From: Apostichopus japonicus
Lineage: Eukaryota > Echinodermata > Holothuroidea > Aspidochirotida > Stichopodidae
Direction of reading: 5' to 3'
Assembly (NCBI RefSeq): GCF_037975245.1
Contig: NC_092562.1
Location: 15,208,521 to 15,272,520, forward strand
Length of the DNA: 64,000 bases
Of this stretch, positions 1 to 42,295 are shown one piece after another. Position 1 is the first letter of the stretch. Every line of letters starts with the position of its first letter. The position numbers were made by a program, and so were the translations under genes. Under the pieces are notes generated by a model. It made no database searches. It saw only the letters and a list, made by a program, of their open reading frames with translations, and had not been told where the DNA came from.

Positions 1-266
1 ACACATACACACACAAAATATGTACCAAAGCTGTGACGACAAACATGAACTCAGTAGCTCACAATAATCCATACAGAATCATTTTTGTGAGTGATGAAAA
101 GAAAGTTGCCTATAAAGTTTCAAGGAAACTACAAACACAACAAAACACGATGCTACAACTTTTTCATTCGATTCCAGGTATGTCGTACATCAAGAAACTG
201 TAAGTACATTTCATTCTTGCACCGATTGATAATGATAGTCGGTGACTTACTGGAGGTATCACTTAC
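1..266. other. Intron 28 of POLR1A, no exon recognised
   Basis: I translated the minus strand in all frames between the exon 28 donor and the window edge. No segment resembles the conserved POLR1A C-terminus and all frames carry stops. The next exon is presumably left of the window. Confidence 0.5.
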
Positions 267-28930
<28,664 letters not shown>

Positions 28931-30283
28931 TGTACAAATTTTCCAATCAATTAGAGGTATAAAGTAACCTGGAAGACAATAAATCAAACAACAAATTAAT
29001 TTAATACCGCTAGTGCTGCTAACATTCATTCTGAATCTATTCCTCTTAATTCTGTAGTGCTTATTTAAATCTACATTCTAGACTAAAAGACCAGTGGAGT
29101 AGTGATGTGCCCATTTTTCTCTGATGAAAAGTGCCACACCATTTTACTACTTACTTATATAGCTCTACCATTTAAATGTTGTTATATATTAACATTACTC
29201 AAGTACTAATGTCACCAAATAGCTACCTTAACATCAGTGTAAGTACTTGTTGCAACAATGTAGCTCATTTTTCTAAAATGGTCATGCAAGGCATACATTT
29301 TTGTTGCATCAATTGAAAATCCTCAATATTCAGGATGGAGGATAAACCTACCCAGTAAAAGCTACATCAACAAACCTTTTTGAAGATCTAGGCCTACAAT
29401 AGCTTGTGTAGACAGAGTTATAGCATCTAGGCCGGCCTGTGAGTGTGAGGAGAAACACATACATACAAGTAAAACAAGCCAGGTGTGAATAATCAACTAA
29501 ATAAATAAAATTTTAAAAATTCACATGTTCTAGATAAGATTCAAACCATCAGCATCAGTGCTTGTGTCAGCACCATCATAAATTTTAGCCTCTCAGAGTC
29601 TTAGACAGTAAGCCTAACTGTTAATTGTTAAATGATGTTTCTGTAGCAATAAGTAACATATGCAATCCACTCAATTCTTTCCTCGGCTTATCAGCTATGA
29701 CGTTGGCACTTGGCTATCCACATTTAGTTTAAATGATAATAATAATTCATATAAATATTGTAGTTCTAATCCTTATGGATGCCATCCCTCATGTGCAAAT
29801 AGGTAGACTATGTACAATTAGGCTACATTGTTAAATATAGTTGAACAGTTACAATTAAAACATAGGACTGGGCATACGACACTAACATACAGCCTAGTTC
29901 TGCGAAATGACCACTACTCGTAAGTTCACACCACTCTCTTGTGATGAAATGCAATTTATCAGTTCATGCCAAATATCAATTAAATAATTATTTTCAGACC
30001 AATCCTTGAGCAACATTCCAATGATCATCGGAACAATCTGAATCAGTTTCCTTACATCAGTAATCATATGCCGTCGGGATTTGTTACACATGCATGGTCA
30101 ATGGTCGCCCTGTGAAGCAGGAGGCACATGGCTATTACGAATAACGACTACGTTCAGAGCCAAACAACATTCTCCATTTAAAATGACGAGCGCCATCACT
30201 TCGGTCCCCGTTCGCCAGATATCACAGATTTGGTAGTCCCAGCCAACTTACACCCATCAACCGTTGGCTCATTTTTCTTTAAA
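28931..30283. promoter_or_regulatory. Shared 5' region of the divergent POLR1A and NDUFB7 genes
   Basis: 1353 bases lie between the two start codons, which point away from each other. Both promoters must lie here unless upstream noncoding exons reach further. No TATA box at a convincing position and no CpG-rich block was seen. GCGCCAT and CCAGATATC occur 50-95 bases before the NDUFB7 start, without proof of function. Confidence 0.5.
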
Positions 30284-32421
30284 ATGGGGCACATGTGGTC
30301 CGCATACGTGACCCATCCGGACACAGCACCGGATCTTGTTAATACGCCTACATTTGATCCGTTGTATGGATTTCAAAATGGTCGAAAAGAAAGAGGTAAT
30401 CCTAGGCCCTGAATTCATGTGAATTTGTCCAACCTAACGTTAACGTTTCACAGTAATTGGAAGGCCTATACATGCACTACTTAGCCCGACTCGCACAAAC
30501 TAAGCTCTGTTCCCTTCAGTTGTTATGCTTACTGAGATGGTACCGTACACTGTAGACACAGTGCTTTATAAGTTTTGTGGAGGACCATTTTTGCGAAGGG
30601 TTACCTTCGGGAATCGTGGACAGAAACCTGGTTATACCCTGAGTCTCACAGGCGATCTCAATTTCCATATATTTGATTCTGAGATAATCTCACAGCAAAA
30701 TTTTGTGTTATTCTAAATTGCAATCAGAAATGGGGTACGCCTAGGCTATGTTATTATATTACAAAAAATCTATTATGATTATGATTTGTTTAAAAAATTA
30801 TGGAATTATAAAATACTTTGGCCTATGAAATTAATTATGCAACGCTGAGGATAGTGTAACAATTAATTTTAGGCCTAGGTCTGTAATATTATTGACAAGC
30901 TGATGTTGGGAAAAATGCGCACATGGGTTAATTTGGGGTTCTTTTATTATATCCAGAATGTCTAGACTATTTTTATTTTATTTATATAGGTTAGCTATCT
31001 CATTTTACAAGGATTTTGCCAAATTCTCAATAATTTTGGTGATGAAAAATGCAATCTTATTTACCAGCACTATCAGATGGGAGAAGTATAGACCTTTTTA
31101 AAACATAAAGGTCCAAATAGCCAGGGCATGGAACAATGATACCAAGAACTCGCCTTGTTGTGACCATTCATGGACAAGGACGTTTTATTTTGAATACCAA
31201 TTTGTTTCAATATATGTTACCTGTTTTCAATGCTGACTTCTTTATTATTTCTTTCTAGTTATGGTTGCTACACAACAAGAGATGAATGATGCCAAGTTGC
31301 CTCTCAAGAGAAGGGACTACTGTGCTCACCTTTATATTCAATATCAACAGTGCAAGCAGGAAAACCCCTTCCATGTACCTTACAGATGTAAACATCAAAA
31401 GCATGACTATGATATCTGTGAATATGAAGAGTAAGTTATTTCAGTTTTGTGCCAAATGTTTTGCCTTTAACCCCCCCAAAAAATTGTTTGATATGCAAAG
31501 AAGTGAGATTCAAGGGTTGGTTAGAATTTTATGTAGCTTATGTAGTGTTTTTTTTCCATTTTTGGAACAACTTAACTCTAGCTGACAACTGCTCAATGTA
31601 TTTTGGCCAAAACGTTTCATAAATGAATCTGCTTAATAATGATGTTTTCCATCTAGTCATTGACAAACAGATAAAAAGTGTTTTTGAAACACATTTCTTT
31701 TCATATTTTAATCAGACCGAAAGCTTTGTGACATTTGCAACCTATTTCCCTGTTCATTCATCCCCACGTCAAAACAATTATCTGCATAAGCTTGCCTTAG
31801 TTCAATATTAAGGCAGCAAAAAGTCCAACCAACTTCATTGGTGATACCTGTGATGAGCAAAACCCCAAAGATATTTTTTTGTCCATTTTTGAGCTAGCAA
31901 TGTGTTAAGATTCCTTTACATGCAATCAAAACTTTATAAAGCCAATATGACATTTTACCTTGAATCTTTAATGATTATTTGCTGTAAAAGAGGTTTGGTT
32001 TTTCAAATGCTATATCAAAATGTTCAGCTTCATGACGTTGCCTTTGAATACTTTAAATTTACAATAAAGATAAGAAAAATAATAATAATAATAGGTAAAT
32101 GACTCACCTGCTAGTTACACAATGACATCATCACACATAAACAGCCTCCTGACATAACTGTTAATATTTCCTCAAAACAGAGCATGGTTTTCCTCAAAAA
32201 ATTTCAGGAAATTGTTAATTATGAAGAACAAACTAACTTGCTAAGATAAAGCTGGTAGTTTTGTTTACTTATCCTGTAACTGAAACATTTATATTTACAA
32301 AGGTTTTTGTTTTCTCTGCAGTTATGTACACAGAATGAAAGAATACGAGAGGGAACGTAGGTTACTTGAACGAGCTAAGAGAAAGCGACTTCTAGATGAG
32401 AAAGAGGCCTTGCATTCATGA
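30284..32421 (+). CDS. NDUFB7: NADH dehydrogenase (ubiquinone) 1 beta subcomplex subunit 7
   Basis: Accessory subunit of mitochondrial complex I, located on the intermembrane-space side. Exons are 30284-30395, 31259-31430 and 32322-32421, sum 384 nt, 127 residues plus stop; introns are GT-AG and phases close. The start ATG has A at -3 and G at +4. Exon 1 ends DPLYGFQNGRKER, matching the family's DYGFxxGRKER. Exon 2 has MVATQQEMNDAKLPL and two CX9C pairs (CAHLYIQYQQC and CKHQKHDYDIC) that form the CHCH fold. Exon 3 has YVHRMKEYERERRLLERAKR, a charged helix. The C-terminus (EALHS) is shorter than in mammals (137 aa). Twin CX9C proteins are imported by the Mia40 pathway and NDUFB7 is usually N-myristoylated on MG-; the start here is MGHMW, consistent with that. 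Confidence 0.96.
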
Positions 32422-35400
32422 TTGCTATCATAACTTTAGCAGAAGAACATTTTATTAGTCAATTCGAGAAGTGGATGGAGAAAAGAGATGCCAGTTTTAA
32501 AATGGACAGAGAGTAAAAAAATTAATCAACAGACCCGACTTGCAAATTGCTAAGAATTTCAAATAATTCTATTTAGATCTGCATTTAATGACAAAATTTG
32601 GTCTCGTGCAACTATCTGTTAGCACAACCTTCATATGACTGGGGGTTAAACAATGTGTTGTGAGCCCCATCCGCCCATTTCTTGTCATAAGATTTGGAGA
32701 TGACAAAACATCCAACATATATAGCTACAGTTCTAGGACTATACAAGCATTTGTTGATGTTATTGACAAAGTTTATGTACGATAAAACACCCATAGCCAA
32801 AATGCAGTAAAGAAATTTTTTGCTTTTTTTGGACGTTTTTGGCAGTTTTATCTGCAAGAAAGAAAGAAGAAGAAAAAAATGTCAATCCAAAAAGGGCAAA
32901 ATTCTTTGCAATGGTTGTATCAGTAGGAGAAAGGGAGCAACTGTTACATAGGATTATTCAGGAATATTTTTGTTGTTGAAATTATCAATCTCTGTTCATG
33001 TTCAACAAGAGAAAGTTGTTCCTTACATGTGGCATTCTATAAACGTTTGGTAACATTCCCCATGTAAATGTAACACCAGAACCAACCCCATGTGTGACCA
33101 CAGTGTTTGACATTTTGGCAATGTCATGCTGTGTTAGGTTCTCAGAAATTAAGGATCTGTCTCACTTCAAGAAATTGGTTTGGCCTTGTTACTTTAATAG
33201 AATGCTACCATAACTATGCAGAGGATAGTAATACCAGTGAAGATCGGCTTAACAGGAATGTCCAGTGTGTTACAAGTTTGACTGTATATTTATGGAATGA
33301 CACAGGTATGAACTGTACCAGTTTGGAATTTGGTGGGTTGAGATGACGTTATTGTACTGATATATAACAGAAAATAAACAATAAATATGAAAATTTTGAA
33401 AAATGTTTGTTTTAGTTACTTTCTTGTTTGAAAAGAGTGTCTCATCATATCCCATAACAAAGAAATGGTTGGGAATCCAAAAAAAAACAAGAAAGATAGT
33501 CCTTTTGTGCTGATTTTACGAAAATTGTTTCCTGAAAATATGAGCTGTTCCACTAATTACAAATTACCACTCTTGTGCAATTAGTCTGACAGAAAAGTGT
33601 ATTAAACCAAGTTTAAAGGGAAGGTCTCAGTGTGGTACCTTGTATTTTACAACTTACAACTATTCTGCAGAAGCAAGTAACATGTGATCATAAAGTTAAT
33701 GGTTTTCAATGTTACACGGAACCACAATATTATAAAGTAAATCTACAGTGAATCGTTGTCATGCAGCCAATGCATTAACATTGTTTATTGCTAACCATTT
33801 ATGCAAGGAAGGGGTGGGGAGGGGGCTATCAGTTAGAGGACTCACCATTTTTCATTCTTGATTTGCAAATCTTGGTCAGTCCAGTCGCTAATGTGATGCT
33901 TACATTAATCTTCATCTCCGTAAAGTAACAAAGTATTTTGAAATGTTATGCAGGATAAAATATCAGACGTACAACATTTACTGATGCCAATACGATAGCA
34001 TACATTGGCCAAAACTTCCCCCTCCCCCCCCCCCCTTTCATCTACAAGTAATAAGCTGGGGATGGGTAGGACTAGTTCCCTGGGTTGGCATCTTGCTAGC
34101 TTCACACCAAAAATGATAAGAGATGACATAATCAATATTCCTTACAGCTGCAAACACCGCAATTTGGACTGACAAAATCTTGGAGACTTTCTGTAGACAA
34201 TGATTATATCTTACAGAAAATTGAAGACTAACTTGTTGAAAATGATGACAACAACAAACATGTAGCATTTAAATATTTTATTCGAAACATTTAATGTTTC
34301 TTTGCGTATAGCTGGTAAATGTGATAATCTTCATTTTCAGGCCTAAAGAAACCTGAATCAGATATATTTATAACAAACATATCTCATAGAAGTTAGACTG
34401 TTGCTCCATGTCAATGATCTATTCACCATTAGATGAAAATATCTCAAAACTAACAAGTTACCTAATTCAAAAGCTATAAATATAAATTGGCAGGTATTAT
34501 ATCTTTGTGTACTCCATTTAACATGGCGGCATTAGCACATCATGAACAGTAAAAGCAAAGCGATTCATTACATACCATTATAGAACAAAGATTCAACTTT
34601 TCAAATAAACTCAATCACATATATACTGTTTGTCATATAATGAAATCCTTACCTGAGCTCTAGTGATATGATTATGAGAGGTCAAAGGTCATTTGAGAAA
34701 AACAAAACTTTCACAACTTAAAGCAATGACATAAATATTTAATACCATCAACCTCGGCATCATAAGGTAAAAAAACAGTATTACCAAAGACATAACTGAC
34801 TTGCAAATAATTGCTTCTTGGAAAGTTCAACAAATTGACCAAGCTACAAATACAAATGAAGCTGTTTGAGGGGAGATTGGGGGAGAGTGAAATGAAAAGC
34901 CAACAGGCCTAGTAATGTGTTGCCACAGGTTCTATACTGTATGAGAAAGAAATTAATGTACTATTGCAAATATGATTCCAGTTATTGACTACAATAGAGG
35001 ACTACTGGTCAGAGGTGAGTTTCTTGCACTAAGATAGACCTCAATAGTAAGCATGAAGCAATCAAAAGCTTTACTTTTGGAATTGCTTCCAACAAAAGGA
35101 GATTGCTGTTCTTAGTGAGGGTGGATTCACATACTAAAAGCAGGGAACCAAATCTGGGAGAGCTAGGCAATCGTGTCTCAAATGGTTCTCCAGAGGTCAG
35201 AGGTCACCAGTACTGGCCCAAATATGCTAGAGGGTCAAATAATGGTCACTCGTGGTAAAAATTCCAAATAGGAGTTGCTGCCTTCCTCAAGGCATTTTCC
35301 CTTGCTGAGATAATAGCCTGCTTCTACGTTAATGTTCTACAAGGGCCAGAGAAAAAACATTGGTTGGAGCGTAGGGCCAGACAGAATCGAAATCATTCCA

Positions 35401-37247
35401 TATCTAGAAGTAAGGTGCTCAACATTAAGGCCCTCGGGCCTGCACACCTGATAACTGCAAGATTGTGGAAAGATCTGGTTTTCCCGCCAGATTTGAAATC
35501 TTCCAGTGGCCGGAAGGCTGCTGTCCTATAGAGTACTGGTTTAAATTTGTTTTCTCAGCACCTCCGTGAATGTAGCATTGCAGCAATCAATATTGATGAA
35601 CTTTACAATACAAAGAAATATGTCAATTAAAAAAAAACAGTAATCAGCTGTTATAGAAAATTATTACAGATTCAAGCTCAAGCTGGCTTTGGAAACCAAA
35701 CTGTCATTGCTTGCACGAATAAATTATGTCTACAAAGTTTCCGTAGTGTCATATTCAAGTGATAATCATTTGGATTTATGTGTGCTAATGCCCAAATAGG
35801 AAGCATGGCTATAAACTCTTGCCAAAAGTAATCACTCTGGTAAACTGGATGTATAAAAAAACTCAAGAAATTGAGGGTCTCAACAAGATTGCAAGTTGAT
35901 ATACTCAGAAAAATGATATTAGCACTATCTAGTTAGCAGTTGCATTTTGCACATACTCTAGAATTAAAGATATTTGCATATTTGCAAGTATTCAAATTTC
36001 TCAAATATAAATAATTACTATTCATGTAAGGTTTTTTCATTACAGCTGACTCAAAAAATACAAACTGCCAAGGTTCCGCATAGAACAAATATAGATTGTG
36101 ACAAAAAGTAAAACCACAATGAAAAACACAAGAAACATGTCTGTTTATACTGATACTAACTTGGGCATGTTTTCGTTAGAATGACGTGCACACTAACAGA
36201 CAGACATCTTTTGTTTTATCTACAATAACTAAAGAAATTTATAACTGTTGCATTCACCAGATTGAGAAAACATGAAAGCAAAATGTAAGCATTACACTAG
36301 TGCACACAGAGAAAGAGTTTTGAATACCAAAGTAACCACGGAATCTCATTTATCTTACAATGTACCAACTGATATGAGTTTTAAAGAAAAGTGATCCGAA
36401 CTTTGGATTTAAAGTATTCTTCAAACCACTTTTTTCCATAAGATTTATTCCTCATCAACTTTAAAACTCTCATCTGTCACTTGCTACTGGTTAGCCAGAG
36501 AACGAAAAGATGGAGATCTGTTGTTATGTAAAAAATTCAACTTTGACCTCTGTGGCTGATAAGCTATATTGCCAAACCAAACACGTCCTTTATAATAAAC
36601 AAATATAAATATGAAACGGTATAAACAACTAAGCCTAAATGTCAAAAAACTTGTTATATCGTCACAACTAATTTATCTACCGCAATGTTTCATAATTGTC
36701 TAAATTTCAACAATTGCAACCCTGTAATCTAAAATGCATTATTGAGTTATGAAGTATACATGACACAAATCTTTCCTTGCTAATCAAATTTTAATACCAA
36801 GCATCTCTGGTGTAATTTCATTCATAGAATGAAGAAAAACAGTATAAAGTGTGAATTTTTCCAATTTGCTTTTTATATGTCTGTCGTTCTAATAACAAAG
36901 AAGAAACAGACACACTAAAAAAGAAAAAAGTAGGCTGTTGTTTAGAGAACAGAATTATTTGCTCATGAACCTTTTACTTCGTGTAAAAATCTAGTTTTCT
37001 AATAGTTTAAAGCCTTCCATCTTCAGATATACTCGGTAGAATTGGTAAAATTCCAGACCAATGCAAATAGTTGGTTTGGTATTGTTGCCCTAAAAAATTC
37101 TAGAAACATTACTCTACTGCAAAGAGTTTCCACACTTTCTACTTCACATCACCAAAATGAATTCCTGACCAAAGTAACCAAAACAGTTGCAAATTGTACA
37201 AAAGCAGTATGATATTCTTCTACTAAGCCTACAATAAGTACCAGTAG
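32422..37247. other. Intergenic region between NDUFB7 and the first ELOVL gene
   Basis: It should contain the 3' UTRs of the convergent genes NDUFB7 and ELOVL-a. No exon-like coding segment and no long tandem repeat is visible. A stretch at 35320-35560 with GGCCCTCGGGCC may be an old retroposon but has no clear boxes. Confidence 0.45.
33373..33385 (+). terminator. Possible poly(A) signals for NDUFB7
   Basis: Two overlapping AATAAA hexamers at 33373 and 33380, about 950 bases after the stop codon. They are the first good pair I saw on that strand. The 3' end is not otherwise defined. Confidence 0.3.
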
Positions 37248-40200
37248 TCAATGCGATTTCTTTTGATTATTCTTGTCATAAACTCCGTTGGCATGGTGAC
37301 CATTCTTAGTTTCTGATTTCGGGCCGGACTTTCGATAGGCTTGTATGTAAAAGTTGAGAAAAAGGAAGAAGAAGATGAACCCATAGGATCCTACGATGTA
37401 TACGAAGACCTTCGGATATGGACAGTCGTAACGAAAGAAATTGGTGCAGTGAACCATCACAAGGAAAAACTGTATCTGTAAAATGAAACAGAAGTTATGA
37501 GTTGACCAAGTAAAATTTCTATTAGGACTTATTACCATTTGGAATTACTAAGGGCACAAAAACATTCTTATAAGTTTTGGGTGGGTACAAAATACATCTT
37601 ACAGGCAACAATGAAATCAGTGTGGGCCACAACACCTTTTTCAGTGACAACAAGAAAATTAATCACATTTTATCAGAAATATAACATCGTGAACATCAGG
37701 ATAAAAATTTGAAGGACAATACATCCTACTGAATCATTCGCTACATTTACAATAACAAGATTAAAATTTAAGGACATTGCATCTTATTGAATCAATCGGT
37801 ACATCTACGCCTACTACAAACGTGTTCTGCAAACTTATTCTTTTCACTTGAACTAATTATTACTCAAATGATTCCACTTGGCACAACAAAACAGAGAACA
37901 TTTTTTTAGAAGCACTTCTTCATTGCCTAAAAAGGAAATTTGACAGCACAATATAATCAAATATCCCTGAAAATTAGAGTTACTTAATTGACAATCAATG
38001 CTAAATGGTAAATAATAAACTGAAAACATCATGGGTAGAATGGTTTGAATGACAACTTACAAGTTGCATAGTGGTCATATATTTCTTCCACCAGAGGTAT
38101 TTCTGCATGCTAGGTCCGAGAGCCGCTAGCCCGTAGTAGCAGTACATCATAACATGTATGAAAGAGTTTTGCATCGCGTGGAAGGTTCCAAAACCACCTG
38201 AAACGGAGAGAAACATTTCAAATCAAATCTATATATATATACAGTTTAAATTTGTAGTATTAACAAAGTCAGTTTGATAGTTTTCCAATCGTGTTGATAT
38301 TTCCCTGAGCAATCTATGACTCCAGGATACAGCATTATCAGAGATATGCACATTCAGTATCTGATTTGAATAATTTTAACATGAAATTTCTGACAGAAAT
38401 TTTTGACAAAAATGCTGTATACGTAGGAACTTATGTATTTCACGTCAACATTTGTTTGCACCACATTCGCTCATTTTTAACTCACAATAACATTGTATAA
38501 TTTATAATGTTATTTAATAATGTTAATATAATTATAATGTTAATTATAATTTAATTTATAATGTTAATGTTAATTTATACTTTGTATAAGAAATTTTTTT
38601 TGAAGGCTGTGTATTTGTCTATTAAACTACTATAATTCCTATGTGCAAACTTGCAATATAATACATCTTTGCACTGTAGCAAGTAACAAATTTTGCATAG
38701 CATCCTGCTATGCGATGCTGGATAAATTATTCACTGCATAAACTGGTGTAGTGGTCTTTTATTAGAACCTTGCAGCACTAATTCTCACACCAAAACATAC
38801 CGGCAGCAAGTAATTGGTCTACCACTTGACGATACCAACTATTTTTATGTATAAGTTAGAGGCCTGACATTTCGATCCTAGCAGGATCATATTCAGAGGC
38901 AAACTGAAACTTATGAAGATTCTGAAGAAGATTGTGCTGGGATAGAAACGTCAGTCCCTCTCACTTATACACATTTACCTACACAGGCTTTTTGCAGTAA
39001 ATAAAAGTAGTTCGCTAACACTTTCTTCACTCTTTAATTTTCAACTATTACTTTTATATTTGTGAACATTGAGTGTACAGTAATAATTAATGAGTACAAG
39101 TGGAGTTTTGTAGGTCTAATGTTAGGTGTTATCACTTATATTTTAAGTGAAAGACTTTCTGAAAGTTTTTAACATTTGTTAAGACTTTGGTGACACATTT
39201 AATGACATATATTTTTGGGTCATGCACTTGAAATGTGTTGGAGGAAGATATGCTGCCCACCCAAGCAGCTCCAGTAAAGTTAAGATTCTTACCAGGAACA
39301 AACTTGACCCCAATCCACCAGGAAAATGGCATGAGGGCGTGGTGAAACACATGTAGAAATGAGACCTGTCTGTTCTTTTTCCGCAGGATGAAGAAAAACT
39401 ACAGAGGAAATAGAGAAGTGAGAACATATTAGTAATAGTCTGGAGGGTCAAAAAACATAATCAGGAGAAGGGGAGGAAGTGGGGAACGGTCAGGAGGGGA
39501 GGAAGTGGGGAACGGTCAGGAGGGGAGGAAGTGGGGAACGGTCAGGAGGGGAGGAAGTGGGGAACGGTCAGGAGGGGAGGAAGTGGGAACAGGCAGGAGG
39601 GGAGGAAGTGGGGAACGGTCAGGAGGGTTCAGCCGAAACTCACACCAAGGGACTAAATTATCAATGGAGTCTTACATACTGTACATACCGTGTCGAACAT
39701 TTCGATAAATTTTGAAATATAGAACAACCAGCAGACAGAAGCCATCTGGAAAAGGAAGATGAAACAAACACACACAGTATGAATAAAGTATAGTTGAGGA
39801 GTATAACTCATGCAAACCATGTGACTGTTATCTGTATATATAAAGTATATATTGCATAGGAGTATAACTCATGCAAACCATGTGTCTGTTAGCTGTATAA
39901 GTAAAGTATATAGTTTAGGAGTATAACTCATGTAACCATGTTGCTGTTATCTGTATATATAAACTCCACAAAACGGGTACTCGTTTTCTGAAGAAAAAAA
40001 TTGTGTAACTGCTACGCAAGTACTTTCATGATTCCTTTAATTCTGTAGGTCTGCACGTTTGATTAATCAAGACATGCTAATACAGAACTTTAATTTCATG
40101 AAATAACTTTCTTGTAGTGTAGATGGTTGTTTCAATTACTTACTATTTCAACATTGTTACATTATTACATTGTGTTTGAATAGTGCCGCGAATTTTTTAC

Positions 40201-42159
40201 CTGTTACCCGACCTGGTTAATGAAGATGGGTACCCGGTTCTGACTTTTTGCTACCAGACTCAGGCTTAGTAGTGGTCAAACAGGTTTTGATCTCTGATAA
40301 TAGTTGTGCCAGATTAGTTTTCATTGGTTAATAGCATATAATCAGCCACATTGCAGATCTATTTCTACTTCTTCGTTTCCGCATCAACAACTCATCTTTC
40401 GCTGAATCACAAAATTTTCCATAAATATGTTTGCCAGTATTTACATCTTTCTTATATGTTTTGAGGAAAGTCTTTCTGGGTCATATTACCTTTGAGCTCA
40501 AAGATAGTACTTACTCTTAAAGCCTGTGGTTTCCTGGAGTAGTCCACAAGTTCGCAACCAAACGAATAACCAGCTAGCCAACCCGACATGTTAAACTGAA
40601 AAAGCAACATATATGAGAACATATCAGGTAGGGTTTTCAACTTTCAAGGCAGCACCTTGTCAAGAATTGTCTAAATAGTAATTGCAGTTGTTGGTTAACC
40701 AGGTAAATTTAGACCAAGGGAATGTATGGGAATAAATATGCCACGAAATGTATGAAATATATGCTACAAATGCAAACTTCACAATCTATGTCCAATTATG
40801 TACATGCCAATGACCAACAGTGAATTGAAAACACCTTGTCAATAAATTTGGAAAAAGTTGCAAACTGTAATAATAGAACTTGAAGCTATTAAGACTGTTA
40901 GTCCTGAGCTTGTGATCTCTGCCATAAACTAAACATGAAGTAAAGATATGTGATCACCAGATCATTCATGGTAATGTTCTGAGCTTTGACTGACGATACC
41001 CCATCTCCCCATCTCCCCTACCCTCTTCCCGTAATCCTCTCTTTGTCCCTCCACTGTTTATCTCCTACCTCTCCTCTTCCCCTGTTTCTTTCTTTCTTCT
41101 CTCCATCCCTTGTCTACTAATCCCCTTACATCTATCTCTTTGTGTTCACCATGCTCATTAACCTGTCTGTATTCCGTGCGTGTTTTTGACCCGTCTGTTA
41201 CTGTTACTTGTCATTTAGCCTTTGAAAAAGATCCTGCTAGGATCGTAACGTCAGGCAAACTTACTTTAACATGATATCCCATCTTAGAGACAGTTTTTCC
41301 TCTTCTCTGTACTTACCTCCCAAAACATGTAAAAGGATAAGGCCACCATGGCAAAGTTGTAAACTATTAAAAGCGGTTTTAGATTAAATGGTTCTCTATT
41401 GGCCATGAGTTTTGGTCCTATCCAGACAATTAGGAGATATAGGACCACCAACAACGTCCCTGTCTTTGGGGTCTGCATGAGAGGCCAATCCTCTACCCTA
41501 GGATCTGGAAATTTAAAAGGAACAAAATGAAAAATTAATTACATCAAACTTAAACCACATTTTGAGATGATTTTGCTGTCAGTGGAACTATACTCACAGA
41601 TAAGTCAAAAGAATGACAAGTCACCCGCAAACATCATCTGTTACTAGCCCCTTCATCCCCAGCAGCAATACTATACATTTAATTAACTTTCACCAGTGAC
41701 AAATCAGGAATTATTTCCACAGGTAGGCAAGAGCAGTCTACAAAAACATGTTCAAAATGTTACTGATCATGCAGCCTGAGACACCTTATGGAGCAATGCT
41801 CTACATGAACAATCTTAAAAACCAACTGAAATTCAATAAAAACCAGAGTAAAATCATGAAATACTGTACATAAGTGTATGTAGCTTGGGATTCTAAATAG
41901 GGTATACTTGTGATAGGGTATTTCAAAATAACAGAAGGTCAATGAACATGTGTAGCAATCCTGATTGTTCATTTACCACATCATGTAGTATTTCCTTCCT
42001 TGTCATGAGAATAGTTATATCCTGAGGTGTTCTGGACAGCAGATTGGATACAATTATTAATTTGGCCCAGGTTTAAAGTAATCCCTTACATATTTTTCTT
42101 CTCCACTTACCTGAATACTCTTCTATTATATGATCCCACCACTGTATTACGGCAGCCAT
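37248..42159 (-). CDS. Very-long-chain fatty acid elongase, ELOVL1/7-like (ELOVL-a)
   Basis: ER-membrane 3-keto-acyl-CoA synthase of the ELO family, condensing malonyl-CoA with long acyl-CoA. Seven coding exons: 42159-42111, 41504-41317, 40595-40515, 39745-39689, 39398-39293, 38197-38061, 37475-37248. They total 846 nt (281 aa plus stop), with GT-AG introns and closing phases. Signature motifs: [13 protein letters not shown] and [11 protein letters not shown] near the N-terminus, [33 protein letters not shown] (catalytic HxxHH), [13 protein letters not shown] and [13 protein letters not shown]. The C-terminus ends in KKSH, a KKXX ER-retrieval signal. GYSF and GGFGTFHAM resemble ELOVL1/7 rather than ELOVL4. 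The start ATG has A at -3 and G at +4. It is the downstream member of a tandem pair in the same orientation. Confidence 0.94.
38500..38590. repeat. AT-rich TAATGTTAAT imperfect repeat
   Basis: Repeated TTATAATGTTAAT blocks in ELOVL-a intron 5. Confidence 0.6.
38845..39020. mobile_element. Penelope-like terminal fragment with two opposed hammerhead-like cores
   Basis: A minus-strand core at 38859-38900 (CTGAATA...GAAATGTC) and a plus-strand core at 38917-38958 (CTGAAGA...GAAACGTC with a damaged stem II) stand back to back. They are followed by the family flank CACATTTACCTACACAGGCT. It lies in ELOVL-a intron 5. Confidence 0.68.
39467..39628. repeat. 26-bp minisatellite, about six copies
   Basis: Unit GGGGAGGAAGTGGGGAACGG plus TCAGGA. 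Copies are almost identical apart from one shortened unit. It lies in ELOVL-a intron 4 and gives Gly-rich artefact open frames. Confidence 0.93.
39775..39965. repeat. Three tandem copies of a roughly 65-bp unit
   Basis: Each copy contains GGAGTATAACTCATGCAAAC and a TCTGTATATATAAAGTATAT-type end. It lies in ELOVL-a intron 3, next to the exon 4 acceptor. Confidence 0.85.
40985..41275 (+). mobile_element. Penelope-like retroelement 3' end with degraded hammerhead-like core
   Basis: Matches 24170-24360: TCTCCATCCCTTGTCTACTA, then TGTTCACCATGCTCATTAAC, then a core at 41217-41256 with TTGAAAAAGATCC and GTAAC in place of GAAAC. It lies in ELOVL-a intron 2, close to exon 2. Confidence 0.72.
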
Positions 42160-42295
42160 TATGAATGGAAAAGAATTGCACGTTGATCAGAATAAAAACT
42201 ATCCAGAAATTCAGTGCGTTGGTGAAGTCTTCAGATATGCTTGGCCAGTTGAAGGACCTGAGAAATGAAGATAAATCTGGAATTCTAAATTTTTT

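Noticed and set aside
1-240. A C-terminal POLR1A exon at the left edge
   Set aside because: All three minus frames contain stops and no segment resembles the conserved C-terminal region.
30230-30283. Upstream ATG in frame with NDUFB7
   Set aside because: The family begins at the MG- start at 30284; the extra 18 residues have no counterpart and would remove the myristoylation start.
35320-35560. Possible tRNA-derived SINE
   Set aside because: Only weak box-like motifs, no tail, and no second copy in the window.
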